64,000 nucleotides of DNA from Planotetraspora kaengkrachanensis (GCF_016862895.1 NZ_BONV01000041.1:1-64000), one strand, 5' to 3'; shown: positions 41,250 to 49,923, numbered from the stretch's first letter. Notes: generated by a model from the letters alone, not told the origin. Numbers and translations are program-made.

Positions 41250-42278
41250 ATGAAATCGGGGCTCACGGTGGCGGTGTTCGGCGCGTACGGGCACACCGGT
41301 CGATTCGTGGTCGCGGAGTTGCGGGAACGCGGGTTCGTCCCGGTCCTGTCCGGCCGCGACGCCGACAGGCTGAAGACTCTGGCGTACGAACACGGACTCG
41401 ACGCCCGCCCCGCGTCCGTCGACGACCCGGCCTCGCTCGACCACGCGCTGGCGGGTGCGGCGGCCGTGATCAACTGTGCCGGGCCGTTCGCCACGACGGC
41501 CGCACCCGTGATCGAGGCGGCACTGCGCGCGGGGATCCCGTATGTGGACGTGGCGGCCGAGATCGAGGCCAACGTCGACACGTTCGCGCACTTCGCGGAT
41601 CGCGCCCGCGCCGCGGGCGCGGTGATCGTCCCTGCGATGGCCTTCTACGGCGGCCTCGGCGACCTGATGGTCACCGCAGCGATGGGCGACTGGACGGCGG
41701 CAGACGAGGCGCACATCGCGTACGGGCTGAACAGCTGGCACCCCACCGCCGGGACGCGGGTCTCGGGCGTGGTCTCCCGGCAGCGGCGGGACGGCCGGCG
41801 CGTCCGCTACTCGAACGGGCGGCTGGAGTACCGCCACGACGACCCGCCGGCCCTCGAGTGGCCCTTCCCCGACCCGATGGGGCCCCGGGCCGTCATCGGG
41901 GAGTTCACGATGGCCGACGTCGTCACCGTTCCCAGCCACCTGCCGATCCCCGAGGTGCGCACCTACATGACGGTCGAGGCGGCCAGGGACATAGCGTCCC
42001 CGGACACTCCGGCGCCGGCCGCCTCCGACGAACGTGGGCGGTCCGCGCAGACCTTCCTCGTCGACGTCGTCGTGCGCTCCGGCGACGATGAACGTCGCGC
42101 CGTGGCGAGAGGCCGGGACATCTACGCCGTGACCGCGCCGCTCGTGGTGGAAGCGGTCGACCGCATCCTCACCGGACGGACCAGGACGACCGGTGTCGCC
42201 TCCGCCGGCGAACTCTTCGACGCGCCCGACTTCCTCCGCGCGCTGTCCCCGCACATTTCCGTGGAGCTGCGCCCGTAG
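41250..42278 (+). CDS. Saccharopine-dehydrogenase-like NAD(P)-binding oxidoreductase
   Basis: 342 aa. VAVFGAYGHTGRFVVAELRE is a Rossmann start, followed by GRDADRLKTLA, VINCAGPFATTAAPVIEAAL and YVDVAAEIEA, as in saccharopine-dehydrogenase-like or trans-acting enoyl-reductase proteins. The reaction is not established. It begins after AGGAGAACCC and diverges from the GlxA-type regulator with 100 bp between. Confidence 0.82.
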   Translation: MKSGLTVAVFGAYGHTGRFVVAELRERGFVPVLSGRDADRLKTLAYEHGLDARPASVDDPASLDHALAGAAAVINCAGPFATTAAPVIEAALRAGIPYVDVAAEIEANVDTFAHFADRARAAGAVIVPAMAFYGGLGDLMVTAAMGDWTAADEAHIAYGLNSWHPTAGTRVSGVVSRQRRDGRRVRYSNGRLEYRHDDPPALEWPFPDPMGPRAVIGEFTMADVVTVPSHLPIPEVRTYMTVEAARDIASPDTPAPAASDERGRSAQTFLVDVVVRSGDDERRAVARGRDIYAVTAPLVVEAVDRILTGRTRTTGVASAGELFDAPDFLRALSPHISVELRP

Positions 42279-42392
42279 TCAGATATGAATTTCGATTTCC
42301 GCGCGGCCGCAATGCCCGACGGCCTGGACCCGCGTCCGGGGATCATCGGCACCTCAAAAGCGCGAAGGACGGCACCGACATATGGTGCAGAC

Positions 42393-42644
42393 ATGGGGCC
42401 CCTGCATCGGTACGACTCCGTCGATCTGACGAATCCCCCGAACAAGAAGACCGGGCGTGGGGACGGGATTCTCGACGCCATCGAGTTCGTACTGAATTTG
42501 CCCTTCTCCATCGGCAAGGTGCTCCTTTTGGCGGCGTGGGGCGTCTGGCGGACCCGGATCCCCCGACTCGTCAAAATCCTCATCGTCGGCGTCATCACCC
42601 CTGTCGGGGCGGTGCTCCTGCTGCTCGAACTGCTCCTCGGCTGA
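42393..42644 (+). CDS. Small membrane-associated protein, unknown function
   Basis: 83 aa if started at the ATG at 42393 (118 aa from 42285). A polar N-terminus with SVDLTNPPNKKTGRGDG precedes FVLNLPFSIGKVLLLAAWGV and LVKILIVGVITPVGAVLLLL, two likely membrane segments separated by a basic loop (WRTRIPR). No family recognised. Neither start has a good ribosome site. Confidence 0.6.
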   Translation: MGPLHRYDSVDLTNPPNKKTGRGDGILDAIEFVLNLPFSIGKVLLLAAWGVWRTRIPRLVKILIVGVITPVGAVLLLLELLLG

Positions 42645-42686
42645 ACGGTGCGAGGTCTGCGTGGGAGCCGCCGATACGATCCACCC

Positions 42687-43163
42687 GTGAATGCAGACTG
42701 GCGGGCGGACCGCATCGGGGCCGCGCACAAGGGCGAGAACCCCACCGTTTTGACACGCATGAAGGCGGGATTCGCGGTGATCGGAGACGTCCAATTCCTG
42801 CCCGGATATTGCGTGCTCCTCGTCGACGACCCCGCAGTTACTCGGCTGTCGGAACTGCCGTTTCGACGTCGAATGGAATACCTGATGGACATGGAGCGGC
42901 TCGCTGAGGCCGTCGAGCGCGTGTGCGGTCGCACAGACCCGGATTTCCTCCGGGTCAATCTGGAGATTCTCGGTAACACGGACCCCTATCTTCACGCGCA
43001 CATCTGGCCTCGTTACGCGTGGGAGCCGGATGAGGTCGTCGGGAGGCCGGTGTGGCTCTACCCGCCGGACCGTTGGCGCGACCCTGCGTACGCCCTCGGC
43101 CCGGACCATGATGATCTGCGCACCGCGCTGACCACGGAGGTGAAGAGGCTCGCCGCATCGTGA
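42687..43163 (+). CDS. HIT-like (histidine triad) protein
   Basis: 158 aa. GDVQFLPGYCVLLVDDPAVT and DPYLHAHIWPRYAWEPDEV resemble HIT-family nucleotide hydrolases or transferases; H-A-H matches the first part of the His-x-His-x-His triad but the third His is replaced (W-P-R), so catalysis is uncertain. The start is GTG at 42687. Confidence 0.65.
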   Translation: MNADWRADRIGAAHKGENPTVLTRMKAGFAVIGDVQFLPGYCVLLVDDPAVTRLSELPFRRRMEYLMDMERLAEAVERVCGRTDPDFLRVNLEILGNTDPYLHAHIWPRYAWEPDEVVGRPVWLYPPDRWRDPAYALGPDHDDLRTALTTEVKRLAAS

Positions 43164-43243
43164 CTCGCTGCATCGTGATTCGAGCCGCGGTGCGACGGCA
43201 TGCTTCGCCTCTCGCCGAAACGTCACCCGCCTAGCGTTCCGGC

Positions 43244-44389
43244 ATGACGAACTCCCCCCTGGTTTTCCGGCGGCATGCCGACGTCCGGGCCGTACTGTCC
43301 GATCCCTGCTTCGAGGTGCCCCCGGTCGCGCCGGCGACGGACGGCGCTCAGGGCATGGCCTGGCTCCGGGGGGCGGTGAGCCGGTTCAGCAACGGCGCCG
43401 AGCACGCCCGGCGCAGGTCACAGGTGATCGGCCTGCTGTCCGCGATCGACGTCGTCGCGTTGCGCGAGGACGCGTTCGACCTGGCCTCCGCCGAGTTGGC
43501 CTCATCCGAAGCGTCCAGGGTGTCCTCACCGGGTCCATCCGAGTCCGCGCCGTCCGGGCCGACCGCGTCGGGGCCGAACGGGCCGTCTGAGCCGGGCGTG
43601 GTCGATGTCGTCGTCGATGTCATGGCACGGCTAGCCCGCCGCGTACCGGTCGGGGTCCTCGCGACCCACCTGGGCGTCGCTCCGGAGCACCGGGAGGACG
43701 CCGTGGGCGCGGTCGTGGCGATGGCCGCCGCCTACCATCCCCGGCCGGATGCATCCGTTTCCGAAGCCGAGGATCGGGCCGACCGGGCCGTGGCCGTGCT
43801 GGCCGACCTGCTCGGCCGTCCTGACCCGGAACGGATGGCCGCCGTGGCGGCGTCACTGATCCAGGCGTGCGACGCGACGGCGGGCCTGATCGGCAACGCC
43901 CTCAACCTGCTGACGCGACTGCCGCGTGCCGCGATCGCCGGCAGGCCGGCCGAGGCGATCCTCATGGAGACGCTCCGCCACGACCCTCCCGTACGGCTGA
44001 CCCGCCGGGTGGCCGTCATGGACACCACGGCCGGGGGAGTGGCCGTCCCCGCGGGCACCGCGGTCGTGCTCGACCTCGCGGCGGCCAATCGTGATTTCGG
44101 CGCGTTCCGCGATCCCCACCGGTTCGGCCCTGATCGGTTCGGCCCTGACCGGTTCGATGCCGATCGGCGAGACGGGAGTGAGGACGGCGTCTGCCCGCAT
44201 CTCGGATTCGGAGCCGGAATCCGGCCATGTCCCGGCGACGCGGCCGCCGTCGCTCTCGCGGCGGGGGTGGTCGACGCCGCGGCCGGGTGGATGCGGGTCA
44301 ACCCGGAGATCGACTACGAACCGTCACCCAACCTCAGGGTTCCCGCACGTCTCGATCTGCGGCGACCGAATCGCGAAAAAATCAGCTGA
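43244..44389 (+). CDS. Cytochrome P450 (divergent)
   Basis: 381 aa, a little short for the family. The ETLRHDPPVRLTRRVA segment contains the E-x-x-R motif, and HLGFGAGIRPCPGDAAA the heme-ligating Cys. The I-helix (QACDATAGLIGNAL) lacks the usual A-G-x-D/E-T order. Two repeat expansions stand out: a Ser/Gly/Pro-rich insert at about residues 85-112 and a tandem FGPDR block near residue 300. A monooxygenase role is likely; no ferredoxin or ferredoxin reductase is adjacent. Confidence 0.82.
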   Translation: MTNSPLVFRRHADVRAVLSDPCFEVPPVAPATDGAQGMAWLRGAVSRFSNGAEHARRRSQVIGLLSAIDVVALREDAFDLASAELASSEASRVSSPGPSESAPSGPTASGPNGPSEPGVVDVVVDVMARLARRVPVGVLATHLGVAPEHREDAVGAVVAMAAAYHPRPDASVSEAEDRADRAVAVLADLLGRPDPERMAAVAASLIQACDATAGLIGNALNLLTRLPRAAIAGRPAEAILMETLRHDPPVRLTRRVAVMDTTAGGVAVPAGTAVVLDLAAANRDFGAFRDPHRFGPDRFGPDRFDADRRDGSEDGVCPHLGFGAGIRPCPGDAAAVALAAGVVDAAAGWMRVNPEIDYEPSPNLRVPARLDLRRPNREKIS

Positions 44390-44550
44390 CTGACTATCAT
44401 GATCAGGTTTGACGCGGACTTTACCGGTGATCGAGATAGGTGTGAACGTTCGGCGACCAAACTGTGACCTAACTGGTCCAGAAATTGCACATATCTACGG
44501 CTACCCCTAATAAGGTCTTGTGTGCACTTTGCGCCCATGGGGGAGAAGTT

Positions 44551-45756
44551 GTGACGAGCACTCACACCCGGTCTAAGTTGCCCATCGCCGGGGTCGCCGT
44601 GGCCATGGTCACGGCATTGGCAGCATGTTCCAGTGGGTCGGGGTCGGGCTCCGCGTCGTCGCCGGGGGGCGACGGAGGAGAAACGACACCGGCCAAGCCG
44701 GTACCGACCATCAAGATCAGCCCCGTCAAGGGCACCGCGAAGGTGCGCCCGGACAAGGCTGTGGTCGTGACCGCCGACAACGGTTCGCTTGAAGAGGTCG
44801 TCGTCGAGTCCAACGGTGTTCCGGTCGAGGGGGAATTCGACGCGGACCGCACCAAGTGGACGTCGAAGGGCCCGTTGAAGCCGTCGAGCAAGTACACCGT
44901 GTCGGCCAAGGCCACCGGTGAAGGCGGTCCCACCGAGGCGAACAGCCAGTTCAGCACGCTGAAGCCCAAATTCCCGCTTGCCGTCGCGGACATCACGCCG
45001 GGCGTCAAGGGGGAGACGGTGGGCGTCGGAATGCCGATCATGGTGACCTTCAACCAGTCGGTGACAGACAAGGCGTCCGTTGAGAAGGCGCTCCAGGTCA
45101 AGGCCGAGAAACCGGTCGACGGAGCATGGCGCTGGATGAGCTCCAAGCAGGTGATCTACCGCCCCGCCAAGTACTGGCCCGCTCACCAGAAGGTGAAGTT
45201 CACCGCGAACCTCGCGGGCGTGCGCGGCGGCAAGGACATGTACGGAGTCAAGAACTCCAGCGCGACGATCAACATCGGCGCGGCCCTGATCAGCACCGTC
45301 AACGTGAAGACGCACATGATGTACGTCAAGAAGGACGGCAAGACCGTCCAGACGATGAAGATCAGCGCCGGCAAGGGTGACACGCGCGAGTACACCACGA
45401 CGAGCGGCGTCCACCTGACCATGGAGCGGGCGAACCCAGTCACGATGATCTCTCCGGGCAAGAAGGAGGGCGACCCGGGCTACTACAAGGAGGTCGTGAA
45501 CTACGCCGTCCGCATCTCCAACAGCGGCGAGTACGTTCACAGCGCCCCCTGGTCGGTCGGTTCGCAGGGCTACGCCAACGTCAGCCACGGTTGCGTGAAC
45601 GCCAGCCCGGCGCAGGCGAAGTGGTTCTACGACAACTTCCACCGCGGCGACGTCGTCAAGATCACCGGCACCTCCCGCATTCTGGAGTCGTGGAACGGCT
45701 GGGGCTTCTGGCAGATGTCGTTCAAGGAATGGGAGAAGGGCAGCGCGCTCAAGTAG
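44551..45756 (+). CDS. Lipoprotein L,D-transpeptidase (Ldt) with Ig-like domains
   Basis: 401 aa. The lipobox is at ALAAC after a hydrophobic leader, followed by a Ser/Gly linker, two Ig-like domains (about 55-240) and a YkuD catalytic domain ending with YVHSAPWSVGSQGYANVSHG then CVNASP, whose HGCxN contains the catalytic Cys. It makes 3-3 cross-links in peptidoglycan outside the membrane. The GTG at 44551 has GGGGGAG at good spacing. Followed by the strong hairpin at 45770. Confidence 0.93.
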   Translation: MTSTHTRSKLPIAGVAVAMVTALAACSSGSGSGSASSPGGDGGETTPAKPVPTIKISPVKGTAKVRPDKAVVVTADNGSLEEVVVESNGVPVEGEFDADRTKWTSKGPLKPSSKYTVSAKATGEGGPTEANSQFSTLKPKFPLAVADITPGVKGETVGVGMPIMVTFNQSVTDKASVEKALQVKAEKPVDGAWRWMSSKQVIYRPAKYWPAHQKVKFTANLAGVRGGKDMYGVKNSSATINIGAALISTVNVKTHMMYVKKDGKTVQTMKISAGKGDTREYTTTSGVHLTMERANPVTMISPGKKEGDPGYYKEVVNYAVRISNSGEYVHSAPWSVGSQGYANVSHGCVNASPAQAKWFYDNFHRGDVVKITGTSRILESWNGWGFWQMSFKEWEKGSALK

Positions 45757-45769
45757 GAGCGCCTCCCGG

Positions 45770-45814
45770 CAGTGAAAGGGCCCTCCGGCGATTCGCCGGA
45801 GGGCCCTTTCACTG
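45770..45814. terminator. Perfect long hairpin terminator between convergent genes
   Basis: A 22-bp perfect stem (CAGTGAAAGGGCCCTCCGGC plus GA, and its complement) with a minimal loop at 45792. It lies 14 bp after the L,D-transpeptidase stop and 15 bp before the end of the minus-strand membrane protein gene, so it can terminate transcription from both sides. Confidence 0.9.
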
Positions 45815-45828
45815 CCCCCGAAGCCCGG

Positions 45829-46008
45829 CTACCGGAGCCCCGACTGCATCAGCACGAACGCTCCCACGATCTTGAGGATGATCAGCCCGACGACGACGCA
45901 GAAGACGATCAGCGCCGGACGGTGCTCGAAGTGCTTGCCCTCCTTGAGGGGCGGGCGCTTGGCGACTCGCTCCGCGATGCGCTCTTCGATCGGCTTGCGG
46001 TGGAACAT
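45829..46008 (-). CDS. Small single-pass membrane protein (59 aa)
   Basis: Translation: MFHRKPIEERIAERVAKRPP, LKEGKHFEHRP, then hydrophobic ALIVFCVVVGLIILKIVGAF and VLMQSGLR. A charged cytosolic N-terminus precedes one C-terminal helix. It ends next to the long terminator. The clean codon bias and stop placement argue that it is real. Function unknown. Confidence 0.65.
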   Translation of the reverse strand: MFHRKPIEERIAERVAKRPPLKEGKHFEHRPALIVFCVVVGLIILKIVGAFVLMQSGLR

Positions 46009-46042
46009 GTGGGCAAGGCTATCGGTGTCGCAGCCGAGGGCC

Positions 46043-46816
46043 TCACGTGCCCGACAGGCCCAGCCGTACGGCCCGGGCCAGTGGCGTGGACTCGCCCGCG
46101 GTCAGGGACTCGACCAGGATGAACGGGATCTGCGACATGAAGCGGGGCCGGGTGCCGTGGTGCGGCTGCGCGGCGTGGACCAGGAACGGATGACACAGGT
46201 AGGCGTCGCCGGGGAGGCCGGTGGCGAGGGCGAGCGGCCGGTCCGCGCCGGCCGCGTCCATGATGGGACCGGTTTCGCCGAAAGGCAGCCCCTGCTCGCC
46301 GTACGGCTCGAGGGCGCGGGCCGTGTCGAGGTGTGAGCCCACGCGGATCCGGGTGGGGGCGTCCTGCTCGGTCACCTCGGAGTAGAGCAGCAGCACGAGC
46401 ATGGTGCGGGGCCTGGCCGAGATGATCCCCCAGGCGTTGTCCGGGCCGGGATGATTCTGGTCGATGTGCCAGCCGGTGTCGCCCGCGTCCTCCGGATGCG
46501 GGAAGCGGATCGGCATCATGCCGAGGGTGCCCCTCGGGTACCAGGTGCCCTCTCCTGCGACCCGGTTCAGCGCGGCGGTGAGCCGGGGGCTGCGGGCCGC
46601 CTCTCCGAACGGGCCCTGCCCCGTCTCGTCGGCCATCCAGATCACCGGCTTGGCCCACTCCGACGGCCGGTCCGGCGACAGTCCCATCCGCTCCCACAGG
46701 GATTCCCGGATGCGGTCGCCCACGTCACGCGGGAAGGCCACCTCCACTTTGAGGAACCCCTCCGTCACGAACCGCTCGATGTCGAGGTCGGCCGCCGTCT
46801 CCTTCACCGTGCTCAT
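46043..46816 (-). CDS. Phytanoyl-CoA dioxygenase-family (PhyH) oxygenase
   Basis: 257 aa Fe(II)/2-oxoglutarate-dependent oxygenase fold. HIDQNHPGPDN supplies the H-x-D iron ligands and HPFLVHAAQPHHGTRPRFM the distal His and the 2-oxoglutarate Arg. The substrate is unknown. The ATG at 46816 was preferred to the reading from 46858. The small membrane protein at 45829 follows on the same strand after 34 bp. Confidence 0.85.
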   Translation of the reverse strand: MSTVKETAADLDIERFVTEGFLKVEVAFPRDVGDRIRESLWERMGLSPDRPSEWAKPVIWMADETGQGPFGEAARSPRLTAALNRVAGEGTWYPRGTLGMMPIRFPHPEDAGDTGWHIDQNHPGPDNAWGIISARPRTMLVLLLYSEVTEQDAPTRIRVGSHLDTARALEPYGEQGLPFGETGPIMDAAGADRPLALATGLPGDAYLCHPFLVHAAQPHHGTRPRFMSQIPFILVESLTAGESTPLARAVRLGLSGT

Positions 46817-46933
46817 GCCAGGAACGCTAACGATCCCGTGCCGCGGACGTCTCCCCATTTTTCGCGTGCGGGGTCGAGGCGCGGGCGTGTCGGGGTGAGC
46901 CCGCCGGGTTTGGACAGGAGCCGGAAGCGGGGT

Positions 46934-47971
46934 TCAGACCAGGGCGAGCTGTCTGGCCGGCGCCCGGCGGCGGCGCCAGCGCCTGGCCGACTGTCCCACG
47001 CCGTACGCCTCGGCCAGGCCGCTGACCTGGTCGGCGATCCGCCGCCGGTAGTCGGCGTCGACCGTGGGGCCCTTGCCGTACAGGGCCTGGTAGCGGGGGA
47101 CGAGGCCGGGATGTTCGCGCTCCAGCCAGCTCATGTACCACTCCCGCGCGCCGGAGGGCAGCCGCAGCACGACGGGGGTCACGCTGACCGCGCCGGCCTC
47201 GGCGGCGCGCCGCACGGTGGACAGCAGGTGATCGGCGGAGTCGGTGATCAGGGGCAGGATCGGCGCCATCAGGACGCCGCAGGGGATGCCGTTGTCGTTC
47301 AGCGTGGCGCACACCTCCAGCCGTCTCTGGGGGGTCGCGGCGCCCGGCTCGACCGCGCGGCGGATCCGGTCGTCGACGAAGCCCACGGACACCGCGGCGG
47401 TCACCTGGGTCGTCTTGGCCGCCTCACGCAGCAGGTCGAGGTCGCGCAGCACGAGCGGGCTCTTGGTCATCACGGAGAAGGGGTTTCCGGCGTCCGCGAG
47501 TGCGCGGATGACGCGGGGCATGAGGAGGTAGGTCTCCTCGGCGGGCTGGTAGCAGTCGCCGGTGAGCCCGAGGGCGATCGGGTCGCCGGTCCAGCGGGGC
47601 GAGGCGAGCTCGCGGCGTAACCGGTCGGCCAGGTTGGTCTTCACGACGATCTTCGAGGCGAAGTCGTGACCGGCGTCGAGCCCGAGATAACGGTGGCCGC
47701 GCCTGGCCATGCAGTAGCCGCACGCCGCCTCGCAGCCGCGATACGGGCTCACCGCCCACTGGTAGGGAAGCTCCGCGGTCTCGGGGATCGGGTCGATCGC
47801 CGTCCGCGCGGGCACCTCGTAGCAGGTGATGCCGTCGAAGGACCGTATGACGGCCTGCCGTTCGACTCGGGGCCGCGAGGGGCCGCCGTCGAGAAGCGAC
47901 TGCTGGACCCCTGGGGTGATGGCGGGGCCGGAGGAGGCGTCGCGACGCATGGGGATCAGTAGAACACGCAT
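46934..47971 (-). CDS. Rv2578c-family radical SAM protein
   Basis: 345 aa. SPYRGCEAACGYCMARRGHR carries the C-x3-C-x2-C [4Fe-4S] cluster motif. FDGITCYEVPARTAIDPIPE before it and TGDCYQPAEETYLLMPRVIR after it are typical of this spore-photolyase-like family, common in actinobacteria and of unproven role (nucleic-acid repair has been suggested). ATG at 47971 with CAGGG upstream; MRRD at 47950 is an alternative. Confidence 0.87.
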   Translation of the reverse strand: MRVLLIPMRRDASSGPAITPGVQQSLLDGGPSRPRVERQAVIRSFDGITCYEVPARTAIDPIPETAELPYQWAVSPYRGCEAACGYCMARRGHRYLGLDAGHDFASKIVVKTNLADRLRRELASPRWTGDPIALGLTGDCYQPAEETYLLMPRVIRALADAGNPFSVMTKSPLVLRDLDLLREAAKTTQVTAAVSVGFVDDRIRRAVEPGAATPQRRLEVCATLNDNGIPCGVLMAPILPLITDSADHLLSTVRRAAEAGAVSVTPVVLRLPSGAREWYMSWLEREHPGLVPRYQALYGKGPTVDADYRRRIADQVSGLAEAYGVGQSARRWRRRRAPARQLALV

Positions 47972-48137
47972 TCGACCCTGACGCCAAGTGCCGCGCCGCA
48001 CGGGAACGGCGGCGGCGAGGAGATCCCCGGGCACCGGCGACGGCACGCGGTATGGCCGCGCCGGACATGAGCGGCCGGGACCCCGGGCACGACCCCTACT
48101 CGGGGGCTGCCGAGCCTGACGGAAAGAGCCGCGATTG

Positions 48138-48184
48138 CCCATGGCCCTGACCATGGGAAACCTTTAAACTGGTACAAGCGTACC
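48138..48184 (+). promoter_or_regulatory. Promoter/operator region of the SMR-TetR operon
   Basis: CCCATGG (48138-48144) and CCATGGG (48151-48157) form one stem, and GGTAC-AAGC-GTACC (48171-48184) a second dyad framed by TTAA on both sides, 19 bp before the SMR start. The second is a good candidate operator for the TetR protein encoded two genes on. No guanidine-riboswitch pattern was recognised. Confidence 0.45.
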
Positions 48185-48202
48185 GCTTAAGTGGAGGTTG
48201 CC

Positions 48203-48526
48203 ATGGCGTGGCTCCTGCTCGTCGCCGCCATCGTCTCGGAGGTCCTGGCCACCTCCGCTCTCAAACTGAGCAACGGACTGACCAACGCCGGGTGGACCGT
48301 CGTGGTCTGCATCGGATACGTCGCGTCCTTCATCCTGCTGGCTCGCGCCCTGAAGCTGGAGATGCCGGTCGGCGTGGCGTACGCCGTGTGGGCGGGCATC
48401 GGCACCGCGGCGATCGCCCTCATCGGAACGTTATTCCTCGGCGAGGGGATGAACCTCACCAAAGCCGCCGGTATCGTTTTGATCATCTGCGGTGTCGTGG
48501 TGCTGAACCTGGCCGGCGCCCACTGA
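48203..48526 (+). CDS. Small multidrug-resistance (SMR) transporter, QacE-like
   Basis: 107 aa, four helices. AIVSEVLATSALKLSNGLT holds the essential membrane Glu (about residue 13) in helix 1; YAVWAGIGTAAIALIGTLFL is the conserved helix 3 dimer interface. It exports cationic compounds in exchange for protons as an antiparallel dimer. GGAGGTTGCC precedes the ATG. The TetR gene follows 80 bp downstream and probably controls it. Confidence 0.93.
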   Translation: MAWLLLVAAIVSEVLATSALKLSNGLTNAGWTVVVCIGYVASFILLARALKLEMPVGVAYAVWAGIGTAAIALIGTLFLGEGMNLTKAAGIVLIICGVVVLNLAGAH

Positions 48527-48606
48527 GCCCACCGAGCCCACACCGGGCCATCGGCGGCTCACCGAGATCGGCACATCACTTCAGGTCTGTTTCGTGAGGT
48601 CGTTCC

Positions 48607-49230
48607 TTGGACGAGGTTGACGGACAGCGCGAGGAGCACACCGGCGCGGTGGTCGCGACCCAGCGCCGGCGCAGGCAGGAGCGCGCCCTGCGCCGCCGTG
48701 ACGCCCTGCTGAGCGCGGCCGCCGACCTGCTGGGGGAGGGCGGCTTCGCCGCGGCGACGCACCGGGCCGTGGCCCGCAGGGCCGGGATCCCCCTCGCGGC
48801 GACCACCTACTACTTCGCCGGCCGCGACGAACTGCTCGCCCAGGCGTTCGCCCTGCTCGTCGAGCGGGAGCTGGCCGACATGCGCCGGTCGCTGGCGGAC
48901 CTGCGCGATCAGTCCCCCGAGGTTCTCGCCGACACGCTCGCCATGGTCTACGCCGTCGACCGGCCGCGGCAACTCGGTCTGTGGGAGCTCTACCTCCAGG
49001 CGGGCCGGGATCCGGCGCTGCAGGACGTCGCCCGGGCATGGACCGACGGCTGCGACGAGATCGTCGCCTCGGTGCTCGAACGGGCGGGATACCCCTGCGG
49101 GCGATCGGAGGTCCGTTTCCTCACCACCGTGCTGTCCGGCCTGTGGCTGGAGGACATCGTGGAGGCGCGGCCCGAGGGACGGGAACGCGCCCGGAACGTG
49201 GTGGCCCGCGCGCTTGCGGCGATCAGCTGA
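48607..49230 (+). CDS. TetR-family regulator
   Basis: 207 aa. The N-terminal HTH (RRDALLSAAADLLGEGGFAA; HRAVARRAGIPLAATTYYFA) is followed by a helical ligand domain. The start is TTG, since no ATG or GTG fits ahead of the HTH. It probably represses the upstream SMR gene through the dyad at 48171. Confidence 0.88.
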   Translation: MDEVDGQREEHTGAVVATQRRRRQERALRRRDALLSAAADLLGEGGFAAATHRAVARRAGIPLAATTYYFAGRDELLAQAFALLVERELADMRRSLADLRDQSPEVLADTLAMVYAVDRPRQLGLWELYLQAGRDPALQDVARAWTDGCDEIVASVLERAGYPCGRSEVRFLTTVLSGLWLEDIVEARPEGRERARNVVARALAAIS

Positions 49231-49247
49231 CCCGTAGGCTCCGTTTC

Positions 49248-49571
49248 ATGATTTTTCACCTCGCGCTCGTGTCCGACTGGGAACAGGCCCAGGGGGCGGG
49301 CGAGTACCGCATGTCCACCCTCGGCCGCACGCTCGACGAGGAGGGCTTCATCCACGCGTCCGCCGACCTCGCCCAGGCCGAGGGCGTGGCCAGGCGTTTC
49401 TACCTGGACGTCACCGAGCCGCTGGTGCTCCTGGCCGTCGATGAGAGCCTGCTGGGCTCGCCGGTGAAGTTCGAGGTCCCCGAGGGGACGACCGAGGCGT
49501 TCCCGCACATCTACGGCCCGATCCCCACCGCCGCCGTCACCACCGCCACCCCCTTCACCCCCGGGGTGTGA
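49248..49571 (+). CDS. DUF952-domain protein
   Basis: 107 aa. MIFHLALVSDWEQAQGAGEY, EEGFIHASADLAQAEGVAR and FPHIYGPIPTAAVTTATPF match the compact DUF952 fold, whose role is unknown. It is separated from the TetR gene by 17 bp. Immediately downstream lies the first TGATCATGCA repeat array. Confidence 0.88.
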   Translation: MIFHLALVSDWEQAQGAGEYRMSTLGRTLDEEGFIHASADLAQAEGVARRFYLDVTEPLVLLAVDESLLGSPVKFEVPEGTTEAFPHIYGPIPTAAVTTATPFTPGV

Positions 49572-49803
49572 TCCCGCGCAGGCCCGCCACCTCCGGAGTG
49601 TGATCCGCCTGCCCCCGGGGTGTGATCCGCCCGCCCCCGGGGCGTGATCATGCACAGATTCGCCGAAACGCCCGCTGAGCTGGGACGACGCTTTTCGTGA
49701 TCATGCATGGATTCGGCGCCGAGCCGTCCGACCTGGGCGGAGACACTTGGTGATCATGCAGTTGGGTCCGGGAAAAGGGTTTGCGGTGAATACAGAGGTC
49801 CGG
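49569..49803. repeat. 53-bp-period TGATCATGCA repeat array A
   Basis: TGATCATGCA starts at 49645, 49698 and 49751, exactly 53 bp apart. The first two heads continue similarly (CAGATTCGCCG, TGGATTCGGCG), the third is degenerate. Shorter TGATCC heads precede them at 49569, 49601 and 49623 (32- and 22-bp steps). The rest of each unit is variable GC-rich DNA. The period is not a multiple of three and no reading frame crosses it well. The same family occurs at 55310-55616. Confidence 0.8.
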
Positions 49804-49825
49804 TAGTCATTACCGTCGGAAGGCC

Positions 49826-49849
49826 CGGTGATCGCTGGGCCGATCACCG
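49826..49849. other. Stem-loop ahead of a short leader-type ORF
   Basis: CGGTGATCG and CGATCACCG form a 9-bp perfect stem around CTGGGC, 20 bp before the ORF at 49870. It may be a terminator for the repeat region or part of an attenuator. Confidence 0.45.
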
Positions 49850-49869
49850 ACGAGAGGAGGGATAAGCCC

Positions 49870-49923
49870 ATGACCCCCATGATCATCGCGCTTGTGTCCT
49901 CCCGGGGCGCGCACCGCGTCTGA
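49870..49923 (+). CDS. Candidate 17-aa leader peptide ORF
   Basis: GAGGAGGG lies 7 nt before ATG; the peptide is MTPMIIALVSSRGAHRV. It precedes the GNAT gene by 63 bp and a weaker stem (GCTC...GAGC, about 49931-49950) falls between. The strong ribosome site and position suggest a translated leader, but no amino-acid run identifies the signal. Confidence 0.4.
   Translation: MTPMIIALVSSRGAHRV

Noticed and set aside
48130-48202. Guanidine riboswitch ahead of the SMR gene
   Set aside because: Neither the ykkC-I core nor the paired ACGR loops of mini-ykkC could be found; the hairpins look like operator dyads.
49569-49803. CRISPR array interpretation of the TGATCATGCA repeats
   Set aside because: The conserved part is only about 18 bp, units are partly inverted, spacing is fixed and no cas genes are present.
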